A stretch of DNA of 64,000 nt, taken from Sphingomonas sp. S2M10. Lineage in GTDB: Bacteria; Pseudomonadota; Alphaproteobacteria; Sphingomonadales; Sphingomonadaceae. Each line of letters opens with the position of its first letter. The first letter of the stretch is position 1. The translations under genes were made by a program, and so were the position numbers. The stretch spans positions 39,782 through 103,781 of the forward strand of contig NZ_JAAILI010000050.1 of the NCBI RefSeq assembly GCF_012650175.1. The letters are read 5' to 3'. Below, piece after piece: positions 1 to 8,470 of this stretch. Under the pieces are notes generated by a model, which was not told the origin of the DNA, ran no database searches, and worked only from the letters and a program-made list of their open reading frames with translations.

Positions 1-510
1 ATGCTGCTGCGCACGCCGGTGATCGCGCTGCTGAGATCGATCGCCGTGCCGGTGCTGCCATAGGGCACCGCGACCCCGCTGCGATCGGCCGCCGTCGGCG
101 CACCCGGATTCCCGACCGTCAGCGTGACCGTCGCCGGCGCCGAGGTGCCGCCTGGCCCGGTCGCGGTATAGGTGAAGCTGTCCGCGCCATAATAGCCGGC
201 GGTGGGCGTGTAGGTGACCACGTCGCCGGCAACGCTGATCGTGCCGTGCGCAGGCCCGGTCGCCACGGCGATGCTGCTGTGCACGCCGGTGATCGAGCTG
301 CTGAGATCGATCGCCGTGCCGCCGCCGTTGTAGGGCACGGCCACCCCGGTGCGATCTGCCGCGACGGGCGCCACCGGCGTCGCCACGGTGACGCTTACCG
401 TGGCCGGGGCCGAAGTGCCGCCCGCATTGGTCGCCGTGTAGGTAAAGCTGTCGGCGCCATAATAGTTCGCGGCCGGCGTGTATTCGATGGTGAGGCCGTT
501 TACCGTGGCG
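1..510 (-). repeat. Tandem ~270-bp (90-residue) coding repeat
   Basis: The sequence starting at position 1 recurs almost unchanged at position 271 (ATGCTGCTG.GCACGCCGG and following bases), giving a 270-bp period that preserves the reading frame of the Ig-like protein. A more diverged copy follows to about 510. The near identity at DNA level points to recent duplication or gene conversion within the gene. Confidence 0.75.
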
Positions 511-3377
511 CTGCCATGGGCCGGCGGCGTCGCCACCGCCACGCTCGTGGGGGTTCCCCCGGACAGGGCAAGCGTGATCGACGTGGCCGGCGCGTTGTAG
601 GCTACCGTCGCGCTGACCGCCCCGGCGATCGGCGCATCCGGCGGGCTCACGGTGAAACTGTACGGCGCGGCGAAGATGAACGGCGCAGCTATCCCCGTGG
701 TGCTGTCCTGCGTGAGAACCGTGAAGTTGAACGTTCCCGCCGACGTCGGCGTGCCGGACAGCGTACCGTCCGTCGCCAGGGTCAATCCCGGCGGCAGCAC
801 GGAGCCACTGGAAAGGCGGTAGGTATAGGGTGCGGTGGCGTCGCTGGCGGAGAAGGTGCCGGTATAGGCAACATCGACCTTGCCCGACAGGGTCGGTGCG
901 ACCAGCGTGGGCAGCGGATCGCCGATGCTGAGCGTATAGGCGCGGCTGCCGCTATAGGGGGCACCGGTTCCGGTGGACTGATCGGTGGCGGTGATCGTGA
1001 AGTTGAAGGTATTGCTTTCCGTCGCGGTGCCCGAAAGCACGCCGCTTGAAGACAGGGTGAGACCCGGCGGCAAGGCGCCGGCGGTGACGGCGAAGGTGTA
1101 GCTGCCATTGCCGCCCGAGGCGGTCAGCGTCTCGTTATAAGAGCGCCCCGCGCGCCTGCTGGGAAGCGTGCTCGGCGAGATGCTGATCGTCGCCGCGGCG
1201 ACCGTCATCGCGTAGGCGCGATTGCCGGTGAACGGCGCGCCCGTCCCGGTGGCGCTGTCTGTGGCGGTGATCGTGAAGCTGAAGGTGCCGCCCGCGCTGG
1301 GCGTGCCCGAAAGCGTCCCGCCGCTCGCGAGCGAGAGCCCCGCCGGAAGCGCACCCGCGGTGACGGTATAGGTGTAGGGCGCCACGCCCCCGCTGGCCGT
1401 GATGGACTGGCTGTACGCGACCCCCGCGGTTGCGCCGGTGAGCGTGGTGGGCGCTATCGTGATGGTCGGCGCACCAATGGTGATCGAATAGCTGTTGGCG
1501 ACCGAATAGGGGCCGCCGCTGCCGACCGAGGCGCTGTCCGTTGCGGTTACGGTGAAGGTGAACGTGCCGCTCTGCGTCGGCGTGCCCGACACCGTGCTGC
1601 TCGAAAGCGTCAGGCCGGGGGGAAGGCTGCCCGCCGTGATGGCATAGCTATAGGGCGCCGTTCCGCTGCCCGCGGTGAAGCTTTGCGAATAGCTGGTGCC
1701 CACTGTGCCGTTCGGGAGCGCGCCGGCCGACGGCGACAAGCTCAGCGAGGGTGCGGCGATGACGAGCGCCAGCGTGCCCGTCGCCTGCGTGAAACCGGGC
1801 GACGAGCTGTCGGTGACGTTCGCCGTGAAGTTGAACGTGCCGCTCGCACTCGGCGTGCCGGTGATCGTGCAATTGCTGTTGAGCTGGGTTCCGGCCGGAA
1901 GCGCACCCGAGGCAAGCGTGGTGCCGCAGCTGTACGGCGCGGTGCCACCGGTCGTGACGAGTTGGACCCCGCTCAGCGCGGTACCGCGCGTGCCGGTGCC
2001 GCTCAGGCTGGTCGCCAAGCTCGGGTCGCCTACCGGTACCGTCACGGTGGCGGGCGACGATGTGCCGCCGCCATTGCTGGCCGTGTAGATGAAGCTGTCA
2101 TTGCCCCGGAACCCGGCCGGCGCCGAATAGGTGACCAGCCCCGCATTGTCGATCGCGACGGTACCGCCATTGGCCGTTGTCGCAGATCCCACCGCGAAGC
2201 TGGTGGGGCTGTTCGTCGCCTGGCTCGCAAGGCTGAAGGTCACGCCCGTCGCGCCATAGGCGACCGCCGGGGCGGTGTATGCCGAAACGGTGGGCGCTGC
2301 GACATAGGTGAACTGGTCCGCGGCGCTGGTCGCGCTGGTGCCGCCGGGGGTGGTCACCCGCACGTCCACCGTACCGGTGCCCGCCGGCGACGTAGCCGTG
2401 ACCTGCGTGGCGCTGTTGTTGGCGAAAGTCGTCGCCGCGGTCGCACCGAAGGTGACCGCGGTCGCGCCGCTGAGGCCCGTGCCGGTGATCACGACGGTGG
2501 TACCGCCTGCGGTGGAGCCGGTAGTCGGCGAGATCGACGTTATCGTCGGGGTCGCGATCACCAAGGTGGAATCGGTTGCGGTCGCGGTATTCGATGCGCC
2601 GCCGCCGGACAGCTGCACCGATGGAGAGAGCGGACTCGACGCGTTGCTGGCAAAACTGGCGGTCAAGGTGATCGACGGCCCGGTGCCGGGCCCGAAACTG
2701 GTCGTACGCGTGCACGAACCCGACTGGCCCGACCCGCTGCAGCTCCAGCCCGAGCCGGACGCGCTGCTATAGGTCATCCCGCTGGGCAGCGAGAAAGCGG
2801 CGGTGACCGTCGACGCGGTGGTCGCCCCGCCCGAGATGCTGGGCGTGATGGTGTAGGCGAGCGATCCACCCTGCGCGGCATTGCCGCTGTGCGACATCGT
2901 GACGCCGAGCGTGGTGCTCGCCGAGCAGGTCACGGTGATCTGGACGCTGCTGTTGTTGACGGACGGATTGGGCGTGGGATTGGCGTCATAGGGCGGGAAG
3001 TTCGCCACGCCCATTTGCAAATAGTCGTTCGTCATCACGCCGCTGAAGGTGAAGGAGCCACTTCCGCTTACTGCCGTCGATTGCTCCAGCGAGTCCGGGG
3101 CGAGAGTGCTGCCGCCGTTCTGCGTGTAGATGACGTATACGTAGGCGCCCTTGGTGTTGCCGGACCAGGAATAGGTTATCGTCTCGCCGTTCGCGATGGG
3201 TTGCGAACCGGGGTCGGTGAAAACGTCGGTGCCATTGCCGCTCGCGTCGACGGTGTAGGTATTGCTGAAGCCGTTGATGGCGTTGCAGCCTGCCGATGCC
3301 GCCAGGGCCTGCGCAGGTGCCAAGACGAAGAGGCCGCCAAGAGCTGCCGCCCGGAATTGCTGTCGAGTCGACGTCAA
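1..3377 (-). CDS. Giant secreted Ig-like repeat protein (5' part; C-terminus beyond window)
   Basis: The frame is open without stops from about 3491 to the left window edge, so only the N-terminal ~1,125 residues are seen. I favour the TTG at 3377: an AGGCAGG-like site lies just upstream and the first ~25 residues form a clean Sec signal peptide ([19 protein letters not shown], then APAQALA). GTG 3407 and ATG 3491 are in-frame alternatives; the ATG has a G-rich site but would bury the signal. Reading on: a Ser/Gly/Thr-rich region with a DUF11-like segment, an IPT/TIG-like segment (motif [17 protein letters not shown]), at least five He_PIG-type repeats with the signature LPxGL..SGTP...FTxTATDS, then ~90-residue cadherin/Big-like repeats ([12 protein letters not shown]). 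It is probably a surface or secreted adhesin or matrix protein. Whether it ends in an autotransporter, a T1SS signal or another anchor cannot be seen. Confidence 0.85.
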   Translation of the reverse strand, partial: MTSTRQQFRAAALGGLFVLAPAQALAASAGCNAINGFSNTYTVDASGNGTDVFTDPGSQPIANGETITYSWSGNTKGAYVYVIYTQNGGSTLAPDSLEQSTAVSGSGSFTFSGVMTNDYLQMGVANFPPYDANPTPNPSVNNSSVQITVTCSASTTLGVTMSHSGNAAQGGSLAYTITPSISGGATTASTVTAAFSLPSGMTYSSASGSGWSCSGSGQSGSCTRTTSFGPGTGPSITLTASFASNASSPLSPSVQLSGGGASNTATATDSTLVIATPTITSISPTTGSTAGGTTVVITGTGLSGATAVTFGATAATTFANNSATQVTATSPAGTGTVDVRVTTPGGTSATSAADQFTYVAAPTVSAYTAPAVAYGATGVTFSLASQATNSPTSFAVGSATTANGGTVAIDNAGLVTYSAPAGFRGNDSFIYTASNGGGTSSPATVTVPVGDPSLATSLSGTGTRGTALSGVQLVTTGGTAPYSCGTTLASGALPAGTQLNSNCTITGTPSASGTFNFTANVTDSSSPGFTQATGTLALVIAAPSLSLSPSAGALPNGTVGTSYSQSFTAGSGTAPYSYAITAGSLPPGLTLSSSTVSGTPTQSGTFTFTVTATDSASVGSGGPYSVANSYSITIGAPTITIAPTTLTGATAGVAYSQSITASGGVAPYTYTVTAGALPAGLSLASGGTLSGTPSAGGTFSFTITATDSATGTGAPFTGNRAYAMTVAAATISISPSTLPSRRAGRSYNETLTASGGNGSYTFAVTAGALPPGLTLSSSGVLSGTATESNTFNFTITATDQSTGTGAPYSGSRAYTLSIGDPLPTLVAPTLSGKVDVAYTGTFSASDATAPYTYRLSSGSVLPPGLTLATDGTLSGTPTSAGTFNFTVLTQDSTTGIAAPFIFAAPYSFTVSPPDAPIAGAVSATVAYNAPATSITLALSGGTPTSVAVATPPAHGSATVNGLTIEYTPAANYYGADSFTYTATNAGGTSAPATVSVTVATPVAPVAADRTGVAVPYNGGGTAIDLSSSITGVHSSIAVATGPAHGTISVAGDVVTYTPTAGYYGADSFTYTATGPGGTSAPATVTLTVGNPGAPTAADRSGVAVPYGSTGTAIDLSSAITGVRSS

Positions 3378-3832
3378 GACGCGCCTGCCTAATTGGCGCG
3401 TCTCCACGAGATACTCGGCGCGTGTTTCTCCAGCGACAGCAGCTGCAATCCGAACACAGGCGGACCGCACCCTCCCCAAGCCCCAAATCATCTACGATAC
3501 CCCCTGCTGCTCCGACAGGAGCGCAGCTCTCTTACCAACAACCGAAATAATCGGCAACGGGATACGCTTGAATCCGTAAAGGAGCCGTTATCATACAGAC
3601 GCTTAAATAGCCGTAGGGTTACTTTCTAGGCGGCTTTTTGCAGTGCAAAAATTTCGCTGCACGACGCAGCCGCATGATATCGCGCGTGCACAACCGACGG
3701 ATTGTTTGTGACATCGATCGCGTTGCGTGGCAAAATGCCCTTGCACCTAGATACAATCAGGTATCTAAAACACGCATAACAACACGCTGAGACTCGATAC
3801 GCTGCCGTTACTATAATCCCAGGGAGGAAGCC
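3378..3832. promoter_or_regulatory. Divergent intergenic region with a 17-bp dyad at 3635-3651
   Basis: This 455-bp stretch separates the giant Ig-like gene (minus) from the collar gene (plus). It is clearly more AT-rich than its surroundings from about 3540 to 3830, as expected for promoters. A perfect dyad TTTTTGCA-G-TGCAAAAA lies at 3635-3651 and is a candidate operator serving one or both genes. No convincing gene is seen. The right end holds the strong AGGGAGGAAG ribosome-binding site of the collar gene at 3821-3830. The left end may be coding if the Ig-like protein starts at 3407 or 3491. Confidence 0.5.
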
Positions 3833-4468
3833 TTGTCCGATCCGTTCATTGGCCAGATCATGCACGTCGGCTTCAACTTCGCCCCTGCGGGCTGGGCTTC
3901 GTGTAACGGTCAGATCCTGCCCATCGGCCAGAACCAGGCGCTGTTCGCGCTGATCGGCACCACCTTTGGCGGCAACGGTCAGACCAACTTTGCCCTGCCG
4001 AATGCAGGCGGACGATCGCTTCTGGGACTCGGACAGAGCACGGCGAGCGGTCAGACCTATGTCTGGGGTCAGACGGCAGGCACCGAGACCGAGACGCTCA
4101 CGATTGCCAATATGCCGGCGCACAACCATACCGCCGTCTTCAATGGCATTGCCGGGCCGACGACGGCGACCGGTTCGCTGCAGGCGCTTTCCGGCCAGAC
4201 GGCGCAGGTCAATGCGCCCGCCGATGGCTCGCTGCTCGCCAACTGCGCCAATGCCGGCCCGAGCCAGGTGAAGATCTATGCCCCGGCAGGCTCGACCGGC
4301 ACGGCGGTGAATCTCGGCGGCGTCACCATCACCGGCGGCAACTTCACGCCGCAAGGATCGGTGCAGGTCGGCATCTCGGGAAACAACATCCCGTTCTCGA
4401 TCATGAACCCGTACCTTGCCGTCCAGACGAATATCGCGCTGATCGGGATCTACCCCGCGCGAAACTGA
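3833..4468 (+). CDS. Phage tail collar domain protein (MdpB-type)
   Basis: 211 aa. It starts at TTG 3833, directed by AGGGAGGAAG three bases upstream. The N-terminus (residues ~5-60: FIGQIMHVGFNFAPAGWA, then CNGQxLPIxQNQALFALIGTTFGG) is the tail-collar domain as found in microcystin-dependent protein MdpB and relatives. The C-terminus (GNNIPFSIMNPYLAVQTN followed by IALIGIYP) is the conserved end of the same family. There is no signal peptide. Family members are small beta-rich proteins related to phage short tail fibres, but are often encoded in bacterial chromosomes outside prophages. The neighbours (Ig-like surface protein, DUF6916-like, GNAT, hydroxylase, sulfotransferase) are not phage structural genes, so this is probably a domesticated collar protein of unknown role. 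Confidence 0.9.
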   Translation: MSDPFIGQIMHVGFNFAPAGWASCNGQILPIGQNQALFALIGTTFGGNGQTNFALPNAGGRSLLGLGQSTASGQTYVWGQTAGTETETLTIANMPAHNHTAVFNGIAGPTTATGSLQALSGQTAQVNAPADGSLLANCANAGPSQVKIYAPAGSTGTAVNLGGVTITGGNFTPQGSVQVGISGNNIPFSIMNPYLAVQTNIALIGIYPARN

Positions 4469-4496
4469 TCGGGCGCGGTGGACATGAGCGGGCCGG

Positions 4497-4519
4497 GCGT
4501 CCGAGCATTGCCCGGACGC
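4497..4519 (+). terminator. Weak hairpin downstream of collar gene
   Basis: GCGTCCG (4497-4503) pairs with CGGACGC (4513-4519) and is followed by a short T-containing run (CTCGTTTTC). It lies between the collar gene and the convergent DUF6916-like gene and could end transcription of the former. The stem is only 7 bp. Confidence 0.4.
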
Positions 4520-4528
4520 TGCTCGTTT

Positions 4529-4816
4529 TCAGGCGAACACGGCTTCGTAGAACCGGCGGTCGGACGGTTGCAGCTGGGTGAGCAGGATGGAATGCGGACC
4601 GCCCTTTCCGCAGTCGAGATCATAGGTGCCGTCGATCAGGAACACCTCCAGCGGCGATTCGAACAACAGCGAAAAGGGTTCGCGAACATCCAGGCCGCGC
4701 AACGGGCTGCGACGTTCGATGCGCTCGAGTGTGATCTCGACAGGTTCCGGAAGCGTCGCGACGCGAACCTTGCGGCCGATCCAAGGCTCGAAATCTGTCG
4801 GTGTCAGCAGGTGCAT
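4529..4816 (-). CDS. DUF6916-like small protein
   Basis: 95 aa starting at ATG 4816 with GGAAGGG eight bases upstream; the frame stays open much further upstream but that part lacks protein-like character. The sequence (MHLLTPTDFEPWIGRKV..., LEVFLIDGTYDLDCGKGG, LLTQLQP, YEAVFA) matches my recollection of the DUF6916 family: single-domain proteins of this length, found beside tail-collar genes, with no established function. No signal peptide or membrane segment. It is convergent with the collar gene and divergent from the acetyltransferase. The pairing with a collar gene suggests a shared, still unknown job. Confidence 0.75.
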   Translation of the reverse strand: MHLLTPTDFEPWIGRKVRVATLPEPVEITLERIERRSPLRGLDVREPFSLLFESPLEVFLIDGTYDLDCGKGGPHSILLTQLQPSDRRFYEAVFA

Positions 4817-4914
4817 CCTCTGGTCCCTTCCTTCCGCCGCCTTCGGCGCTTGCTGCGCCATCCTGCCGGGAAGCCGGCCTGGTGTGAAGCAGGCACGGGC
4901 ACCGGGGCGGGCCG

Positions 4915-5628
4915 GTGAGCGTTGAGCGCATTCCGCTCCCGTCCTTTCCCAGACCGCGCCGGGCGCCGATCGACGCCAGCGGCTTGCAACGCTGCGGCAT
5001 TTCGCTGCGCGCGGCCGCGCGGGAAGACCTCCCCCTGCTGGCGGGCCTGTATGCGCAGCTTCGCATGCCCGAGCTGCTGTTCCAGCCCTGGTCGCAGGCG
5101 GAGAAGCAGGGCTTTGTCGACGATCAGTTCCGGCTCCAGCACCGCCATTTCGTCCGCCGGTACGCACGCGCGGACTTCTGGCTGCTGTTGCGGAACGACA
5201 CGCCGATCGGGCGGCTGTACCTCGATCGGAGCGCTGCTGAATGGAGCATTGTCGACATTCTGCTGGCCACGAACTGGCGGGCGCAAGGTATCGGGACGCA
5301 GTTGATCGCCTGGGTGCAGCAATGCGCGACCGCCGCCGGTGCACGCGGCGTGGCGCTGACGGTTGCCGTGGACAATCGGCGCGCGCACGCGCTCTACACG
5401 CGCCTCGGCTTCGACGCTGCAGACGGCGGAGACGGTATCCACCAGCCGATGCGCTGGCGGCCCCCCCTCAGCCCCCTCCGTGTAGCTGCGACTCGAGCCA
5501 CGGGCTCACCTCGGCGTCGATCACCAGATGGATGCGTGCCTCGCTGCCCCCGTTCTCGACCCGGTGCGGATCGCTCAGGCGAAGATACCAGACCTCGCCC
5601 GGCGCCATCACCACCGGACGGCGATTGA
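4915..5628 (+). CDS. GNAT family N-acetyltransferase
   Basis: 237 aa from GTG 4915 (preceded by GGGGCGGG). Residues ~28-185 form a GNAT fold: ISLRAAAREDLPLLAGLYA at the start, the acetyl-CoA loop WRAQGIGTQLIAW near 120, and the C-terminal strand/helix NRRAHALYTRLGF near 160. It is expected to transfer an acetyl group from acetyl-CoA to an unknown amine. The fold ends at about IHQPMRWRPP; the remaining ~50 Arg/Pro/Ser-rich residues run antisense through the end of the convergent hydroxylase gene. They begin right after a run of seven C at 5461-5467 and do not look like protein. A one-base slip there would give a TAG stop about 20 bases on, so the natural C-terminus may be near 5490. Confidence 0.85.
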   Translation: MSVERIPLPSFPRPRRAPIDASGLQRCGISLRAAAREDLPLLAGLYAQLRMPELLFQPWSQAEKQGFVDDQFRLQHRHFVRRYARADFWLLLRNDTPIGRLYLDRSAAEWSIVDILLATNWRAQGIGTQLIAWVQQCATAAGARGVALTVAVDNRRAHALYTRLGFDAADGGDGIHQPMRWRPPLSPLRVAATRATGSPRRRSPDGCVPRCPRSRPGADRSGEDTRPRPAPSPPDGD

Positions 5629-6058
5629 CCTCGAACCGCACCTTCGAATTGGTGACGATCGGCGCGTGCAGGCGCACCATGCCTTCCTCCGCGGAAAGCC
5701 CTAGGTCACGATGCTCCAGGATCCGCGAGCCCGGCGCGAGCCGCATCAGCCGTACCGAGCGCAGGGGGCAGTCGAACCCGGCAAGCAGCGCGCGCAGATA
5801 GGGCGCGCGCTGCAAGGGCGGCGCATCGACAAAGTCGCGTGCGTCGGGCTGTGCGGCGATCATCAGGATCGGATGTTCGGCGCCTGCCGGGGACCGGAGC
5901 GGCATCACGTCCCATGCCCCGCTATAGTTGCTGGGCACGAAATGCGGCGTCCAGCGGATCGCGGCAAGCGCGGCGAGATCGGTGATGAGCCGTGCGGGAT
6001 CGAAGGTCAGCGGCAAGCGCACGCGATCGGGATAGACGTGGCCCACTTCCGCTTCCAC
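5468..6058 (-). CDS. Aspartyl/asparaginyl beta-hydroxylase family protein
   Basis: 196 aa from GTG 6058, with GAGGGAGAG nine bases upstream; ATG 6121 in frame is possible but adds low-complexity residues. The sequence has the Asp_Arg_Hydrox cupin pattern: PHFVPSNYSGAWDVMPL, SRILEHRDLGL (iron-binding HxD), TNSKVRFEVNRRPVVM (2-oxoglutarate-side strand), PGEVWYLRLSDPHRVEN (distal His) and a C-terminal RIHLVID. Family members are Fe(II)/2-oxoglutarate dioxygenases that hydroxylate Asp/Asn or related side chains; the substrate here is unknown. It is divergent from the Nif11-sulfotransferase gene across an ~80-bp shared promoter, and its end overlaps the acetyltransferase tail by 161 bp. Confidence 0.85.
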   Translation of the reverse strand: MEAEVGHVYPDRVRLPLTFDPARLITDLAALAAIRWTPHFVPSNYSGAWDVMPLRSPAGAEHPILMIAAQPDARDFVDAPPLQRAPYLRALLAGFDCPLRSVRLMRLAPGSRILEHRDLGLSAEEGMVRLHAPIVTNSKVRFEVNRRPVVMAPGEVWYLRLSDPHRVENGGSEARIHLVIDAEVSPWLESQLHGGG

Positions 6059-6140
6059 GCGGCACTCTCCCTCGTTCCGCCTTGCAGCGCCGCTGCTTGC
6101 AAATGCGCCGGTGCGTGCGATCATGGGCCGGGGGAGAAGG

Positions 6141-7304
6141 ATGCGCAACGCATTGCACGCGTTCCAACGGCACGTGATGGCGGATCCCGGCCTGCAACGG
6201 CTGCTCGGCGCATGCGACCGCCCCGACGCCTTCTCGGCGCGCGCGCTGGCAGCGGCCGCCGGGCTGGGGCTGCAGCTCGCTCCGGAAGCGCTAGTGCCGC
6301 GCCCCCGCACCATGTCCGTCGCGCCGAGCCCCTGGTGGCCGCCGCACGAATGGCTGCCGGTCCGCATCGTCGACTCGGACGAGGGCCCGTTGGTGGACTG
6401 GGCCTATTTCGGCGACGATCCGCTGACGGACAGCTTCTTCGACGAGACGGTGCGGCGCGTTACGGCGCTGCCGATCAACCGCGTCTTTCGCCACGTCACC
6501 AGCCTCGACGCCCTTCTCGACGGCGCGCCTTGCGCCGACGTCGCTCCCTTGCGCGGCCTCGTCTACCACATGTCGCGCTGCGGATCGACGCTGGTCGCGC
6601 AGATGCTGGGCGCGCTGCCAGCAACGCTGGCCTTGTCGGAACCCGGCCCGTTCGACGCGGCCGTGCGGCTTGCCATGACCAGGGCGGACCTCGCCGGCCC
6701 ACGCGGTTCATCGCTGCTGCGCGCAATGGTCGCCGCACTCGGCCGAAGGCGCGGCGGGGTAACCCAATGCTTTCTCAAGCTGGACAGCTGGCACATGCTG
6801 GCGTTCCCGCTGATCCAGGCCGCCTTCCCGAATGTGCCATGGGTCTATCTGTTCCGGGAGCCGGTGGAGGTACTCGTCTCCCAGATGCGGATGCGCGGCT
6901 ATCAGACGGTACCCGCGCTCATGCCGAGCGGGCTGTACGGTCTTCAAGACGATGGTGCCGGACCGGAGGATCTGTGCGCCCGCATCTTCGCCGGCTTTCA
7001 CGTGGCGGCGATCCGTGCACTGGCCGATCCTCGCGGCATCGCGATCGACTATGCCGGCCTGCCGACCGCGCTGATGGACCGCATAGCCCCGCATTTCGGA
7101 CTGTCCCCGACGCCTGCCGAGCGCACCGCGCTGGAACGCGCCGGCCACAGGAACGCGAAGGCACCGGCGGCCCCGTTCGTACCTGACGCCGCGCGCAAGC
7201 GGCAGGACGCCAGCGCGGCGACGCTCGAAGCAGCCCGCCGCCATCTTCGCGCGCTGCATGCCGAGCTTGCGGCAGTTGAGGCTGCGGCTGCATCGAGCGC
7301 GTGA
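6141..7304 (+). CDS. Sulfotransferase family protein with Nif11-like N-terminus
   Basis: 387 aa from ATG 6141 (GGGGGAGAAGG directly upstream; in-frame starts at 6111 and 6123 are possible). Residues ~3-50 (LHAFQRHVMADPGLQRLL..., ALAAAAGLGLQLAPEAL) match the Nif11 pattern, a helical domain best known as leader peptide of modified peptides. Residues ~140 onward are sulfotransferase-like: VYHMSRCGSTLVAQML near 142-156 is the 5'-phosphosulfate-binding loop, and VPWVYLFREPVEVLVSQ is the 3'-phosphate region. A C-terminal Ala-rich helix follows. It would transfer sulfate from PAPS to an unknown acceptor. Divergent from the Asp/Asn hydroxylase, the pair suggests joint modification of a protein or peptide; no precursor gene is obvious nearby. 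Confidence 0.8.
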   Translation: MRNALHAFQRHVMADPGLQRLLGACDRPDAFSARALAAAAGLGLQLAPEALVPRPRTMSVAPSPWWPPHEWLPVRIVDSDEGPLVDWAYFGDDPLTDSFFDETVRRVTALPINRVFRHVTSLDALLDGAPCADVAPLRGLVYHMSRCGSTLVAQMLGALPATLALSEPGPFDAAVRLAMTRADLAGPRGSSLLRAMVAALGRRRGGVTQCFLKLDSWHMLAFPLIQAAFPNVPWVYLFREPVEVLVSQMRMRGYQTVPALMPSGLYGLQDDGAGPEDLCARIFAGFHVAAIRALADPRGIAIDYAGLPTALMDRIAPHFGLSPTPAERTALERAGHRNAKAPAAPFVPDAARKRQDASAATLEAARRHLRALHAELAAVEAAAASSA

Positions 7305-7316
7305 TTCCGGCAGTAT

Positions 7317-7526
7317 CTAGGTTGCCGCTTCCTGGTGCATGGCCGCCAGGTCGGCGAGCAATCCCGCGCCTGTCGGCAGCCATTCGAGCCGCGCCTGGGT
7401 CCATTCGGCGCTCGCGCGCATGTCCAGCCCGACAAACGCGGCCATCCAGCCGAAATGTGCCGGCATCTCGGCTGGAGAAAGCGACACGAGCGGCAGATCG
7501 AGGCCGGTGGCGAGCAGCGGCGCGAG
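7317..7526 (-). pseudogene. C-terminal remnant of an SDR/NAD-epimerase-type protein
   Basis: The last ~68 codons before a stop at 7317 read LDLPLVSLSPAEMPAHFG..., FVGLDMRASAEWTQARL, PTGAGLLADLAAMHQ. This is the typical C-terminus of an extended SDR family protein (EAAAHFGWLAxFVGxDxPASSxxTxxxLGWxPTGPGLL). The N-terminal nucleotide-binding part is absent: upstream lies the end of the MipA gene in another frame. It looks like a truncated gene left after a deletion or insertion. Confidence 0.65.
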
Positions 7527-7528
7527 AT

Positions 7529-8326
7529 TCAGAAGCGATAGGCGAGCATCAGGCCCGCGGTCGGCTGCCAGCGGCTGCCTTCGCGGGTGACCGGGCTGTC
7601 GGCCGCATCGCCGATCAGATAGTTGGCGCCGGCATGGGCGATCACGCCCAGGTGGCGATCGAACCAATAGCCCGAGGTCACCCCGCCGCCGACGTCGCGC
7701 ATCCCGGCGCCGGGACGATAAGGCGCGAGGCCGCTCGCCGCCGCGCCAGCCGCGTCGATGCCGAAATAGGTGCGGGTATATTTCTCATCCGCCCAGGTCG
7801 TCCGCAGGTCGAAGGACAGGAACAGGTCGCGGCGCTGCACGGCGGCGTAGGAGGCGCTCGCCGTCGCGAGCAGGCCGTCATGCGTGTCCGACACGTCGTG
7901 CACGACGGACAGCTCCAGTTGCACCCCGCCCTGGCCCATGGCGTTGCCGCCGATGCGATAGCCGACAAAGCCGCCGGCCTCGACCGCGGTGCCGATCTCT
8001 GGAAGCCGCCCGACCCGCCCGTCCACATCCCGGCGCGACAGGCGCGGGCCGATCACCGGCCCGGCGACGAAGCGCGGATCGGCGACCAGATCGACGCGCG
8101 CGCCATTGCCGCGGAGCTGAAAGTTGACGCCGCGCCAGCGGATGTCGGCGGTCGCGAAGGGAAAGGGGCGGACGTCGCCGGCGCCGTCGAACTCGGGCAC
8201 CACCCCGGCGCCGAGCGCCACCATGCCATGGGCGCCGCCGTCCTCGGCAGGGGCTTGCTGGGCATGGGCGGCCGCGCTGGTCAGCGCGGTGGTCCAGGCG
8301 AAGGAAAGCAGCAGCAGAACACGCAT
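7529..8326 (-). CDS. MipA/OmpV family outer-membrane protein
   Basis: 265 aa with a signal peptide (MRVLLLLSFAWTTALTSAAA, then HA). The rest is rich in alternating hydrophobic/polar strands and Gly, starting with the family pattern MVALGAGVVPEFDGAGD...PFPFATADIRWRG and ending in an outer-membrane C-terminal Phe (GLMLAYRF). MipA/OmpV proteins are outer-membrane beta-barrels proposed to scaffold peptidoglycan enzymes in E. coli; in other bacteria they are often linked to envelope stress or efflux. It lies 144 bp downstream of the MFS gene on the same strand and may be cotranscribed with it. Confidence 0.88.
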   Translation of the reverse strand: MRVLLLLSFAWTTALTSAAAHAQQAPAEDGGAHGMVALGAGVVPEFDGAGDVRPFPFATADIRWRGVNFQLRGNGARVDLVADPRFVAGPVIGPRLSRRDVDGRVGRLPEIGTAVEAGGFVGYRIGGNAMGQGGVQLELSVVHDVSDTHDGLLATASASYAAVQRRDLFLSFDLRTTWADEKYTRTYFGIDAAGAAASGLAPYRPGAGMRDVGGGVTSGYWFDRHLGVIAHAGANYLIGDAADSPVTREGSRWQPTAGLMLAYRF

Positions 8327-8470
8327 CGTCGAAACTCCTCGTCATGGGGTAGCCGCCGGAGGCAGGGGAAGGCGCGGCCTCCGGCGGCGGTTCGAGGGAG
8401 CGCGCCGCCCAGGGGAAGGCGGTGGGCGGCCCCTCGCGGGATCTGCGGTCGGGATTCCGCAGGCCCGATC

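Noticed and set aside
1..510. CRISPR array from the repeated segments
   Set aside because: The repeats are contiguous 270-bp coding units, not short repeats with unique spacers.
246..3392. Plus-strand frames at 246-1049 and 1683-3392
   Set aside because: Arg/Gly-rich antisense of the Ig-repeat gene, whose frame is open to the window edge and shows repeated domain motifs.
3833..4468. Prophage or tailocin inferred from the tail-collar gene
   Set aside because: No other tail, baseplate, terminase, portal or lysis gene lies nearby, and MdpB-type collar proteins are common outside prophages.
4529..5344. A 271-aa protein using the full open frame around the DUF6916-like gene
   Set aside because: Only the last 95 codons look like protein and have a good start and ribosome-binding site; the rest is antisense to the GNAT gene.
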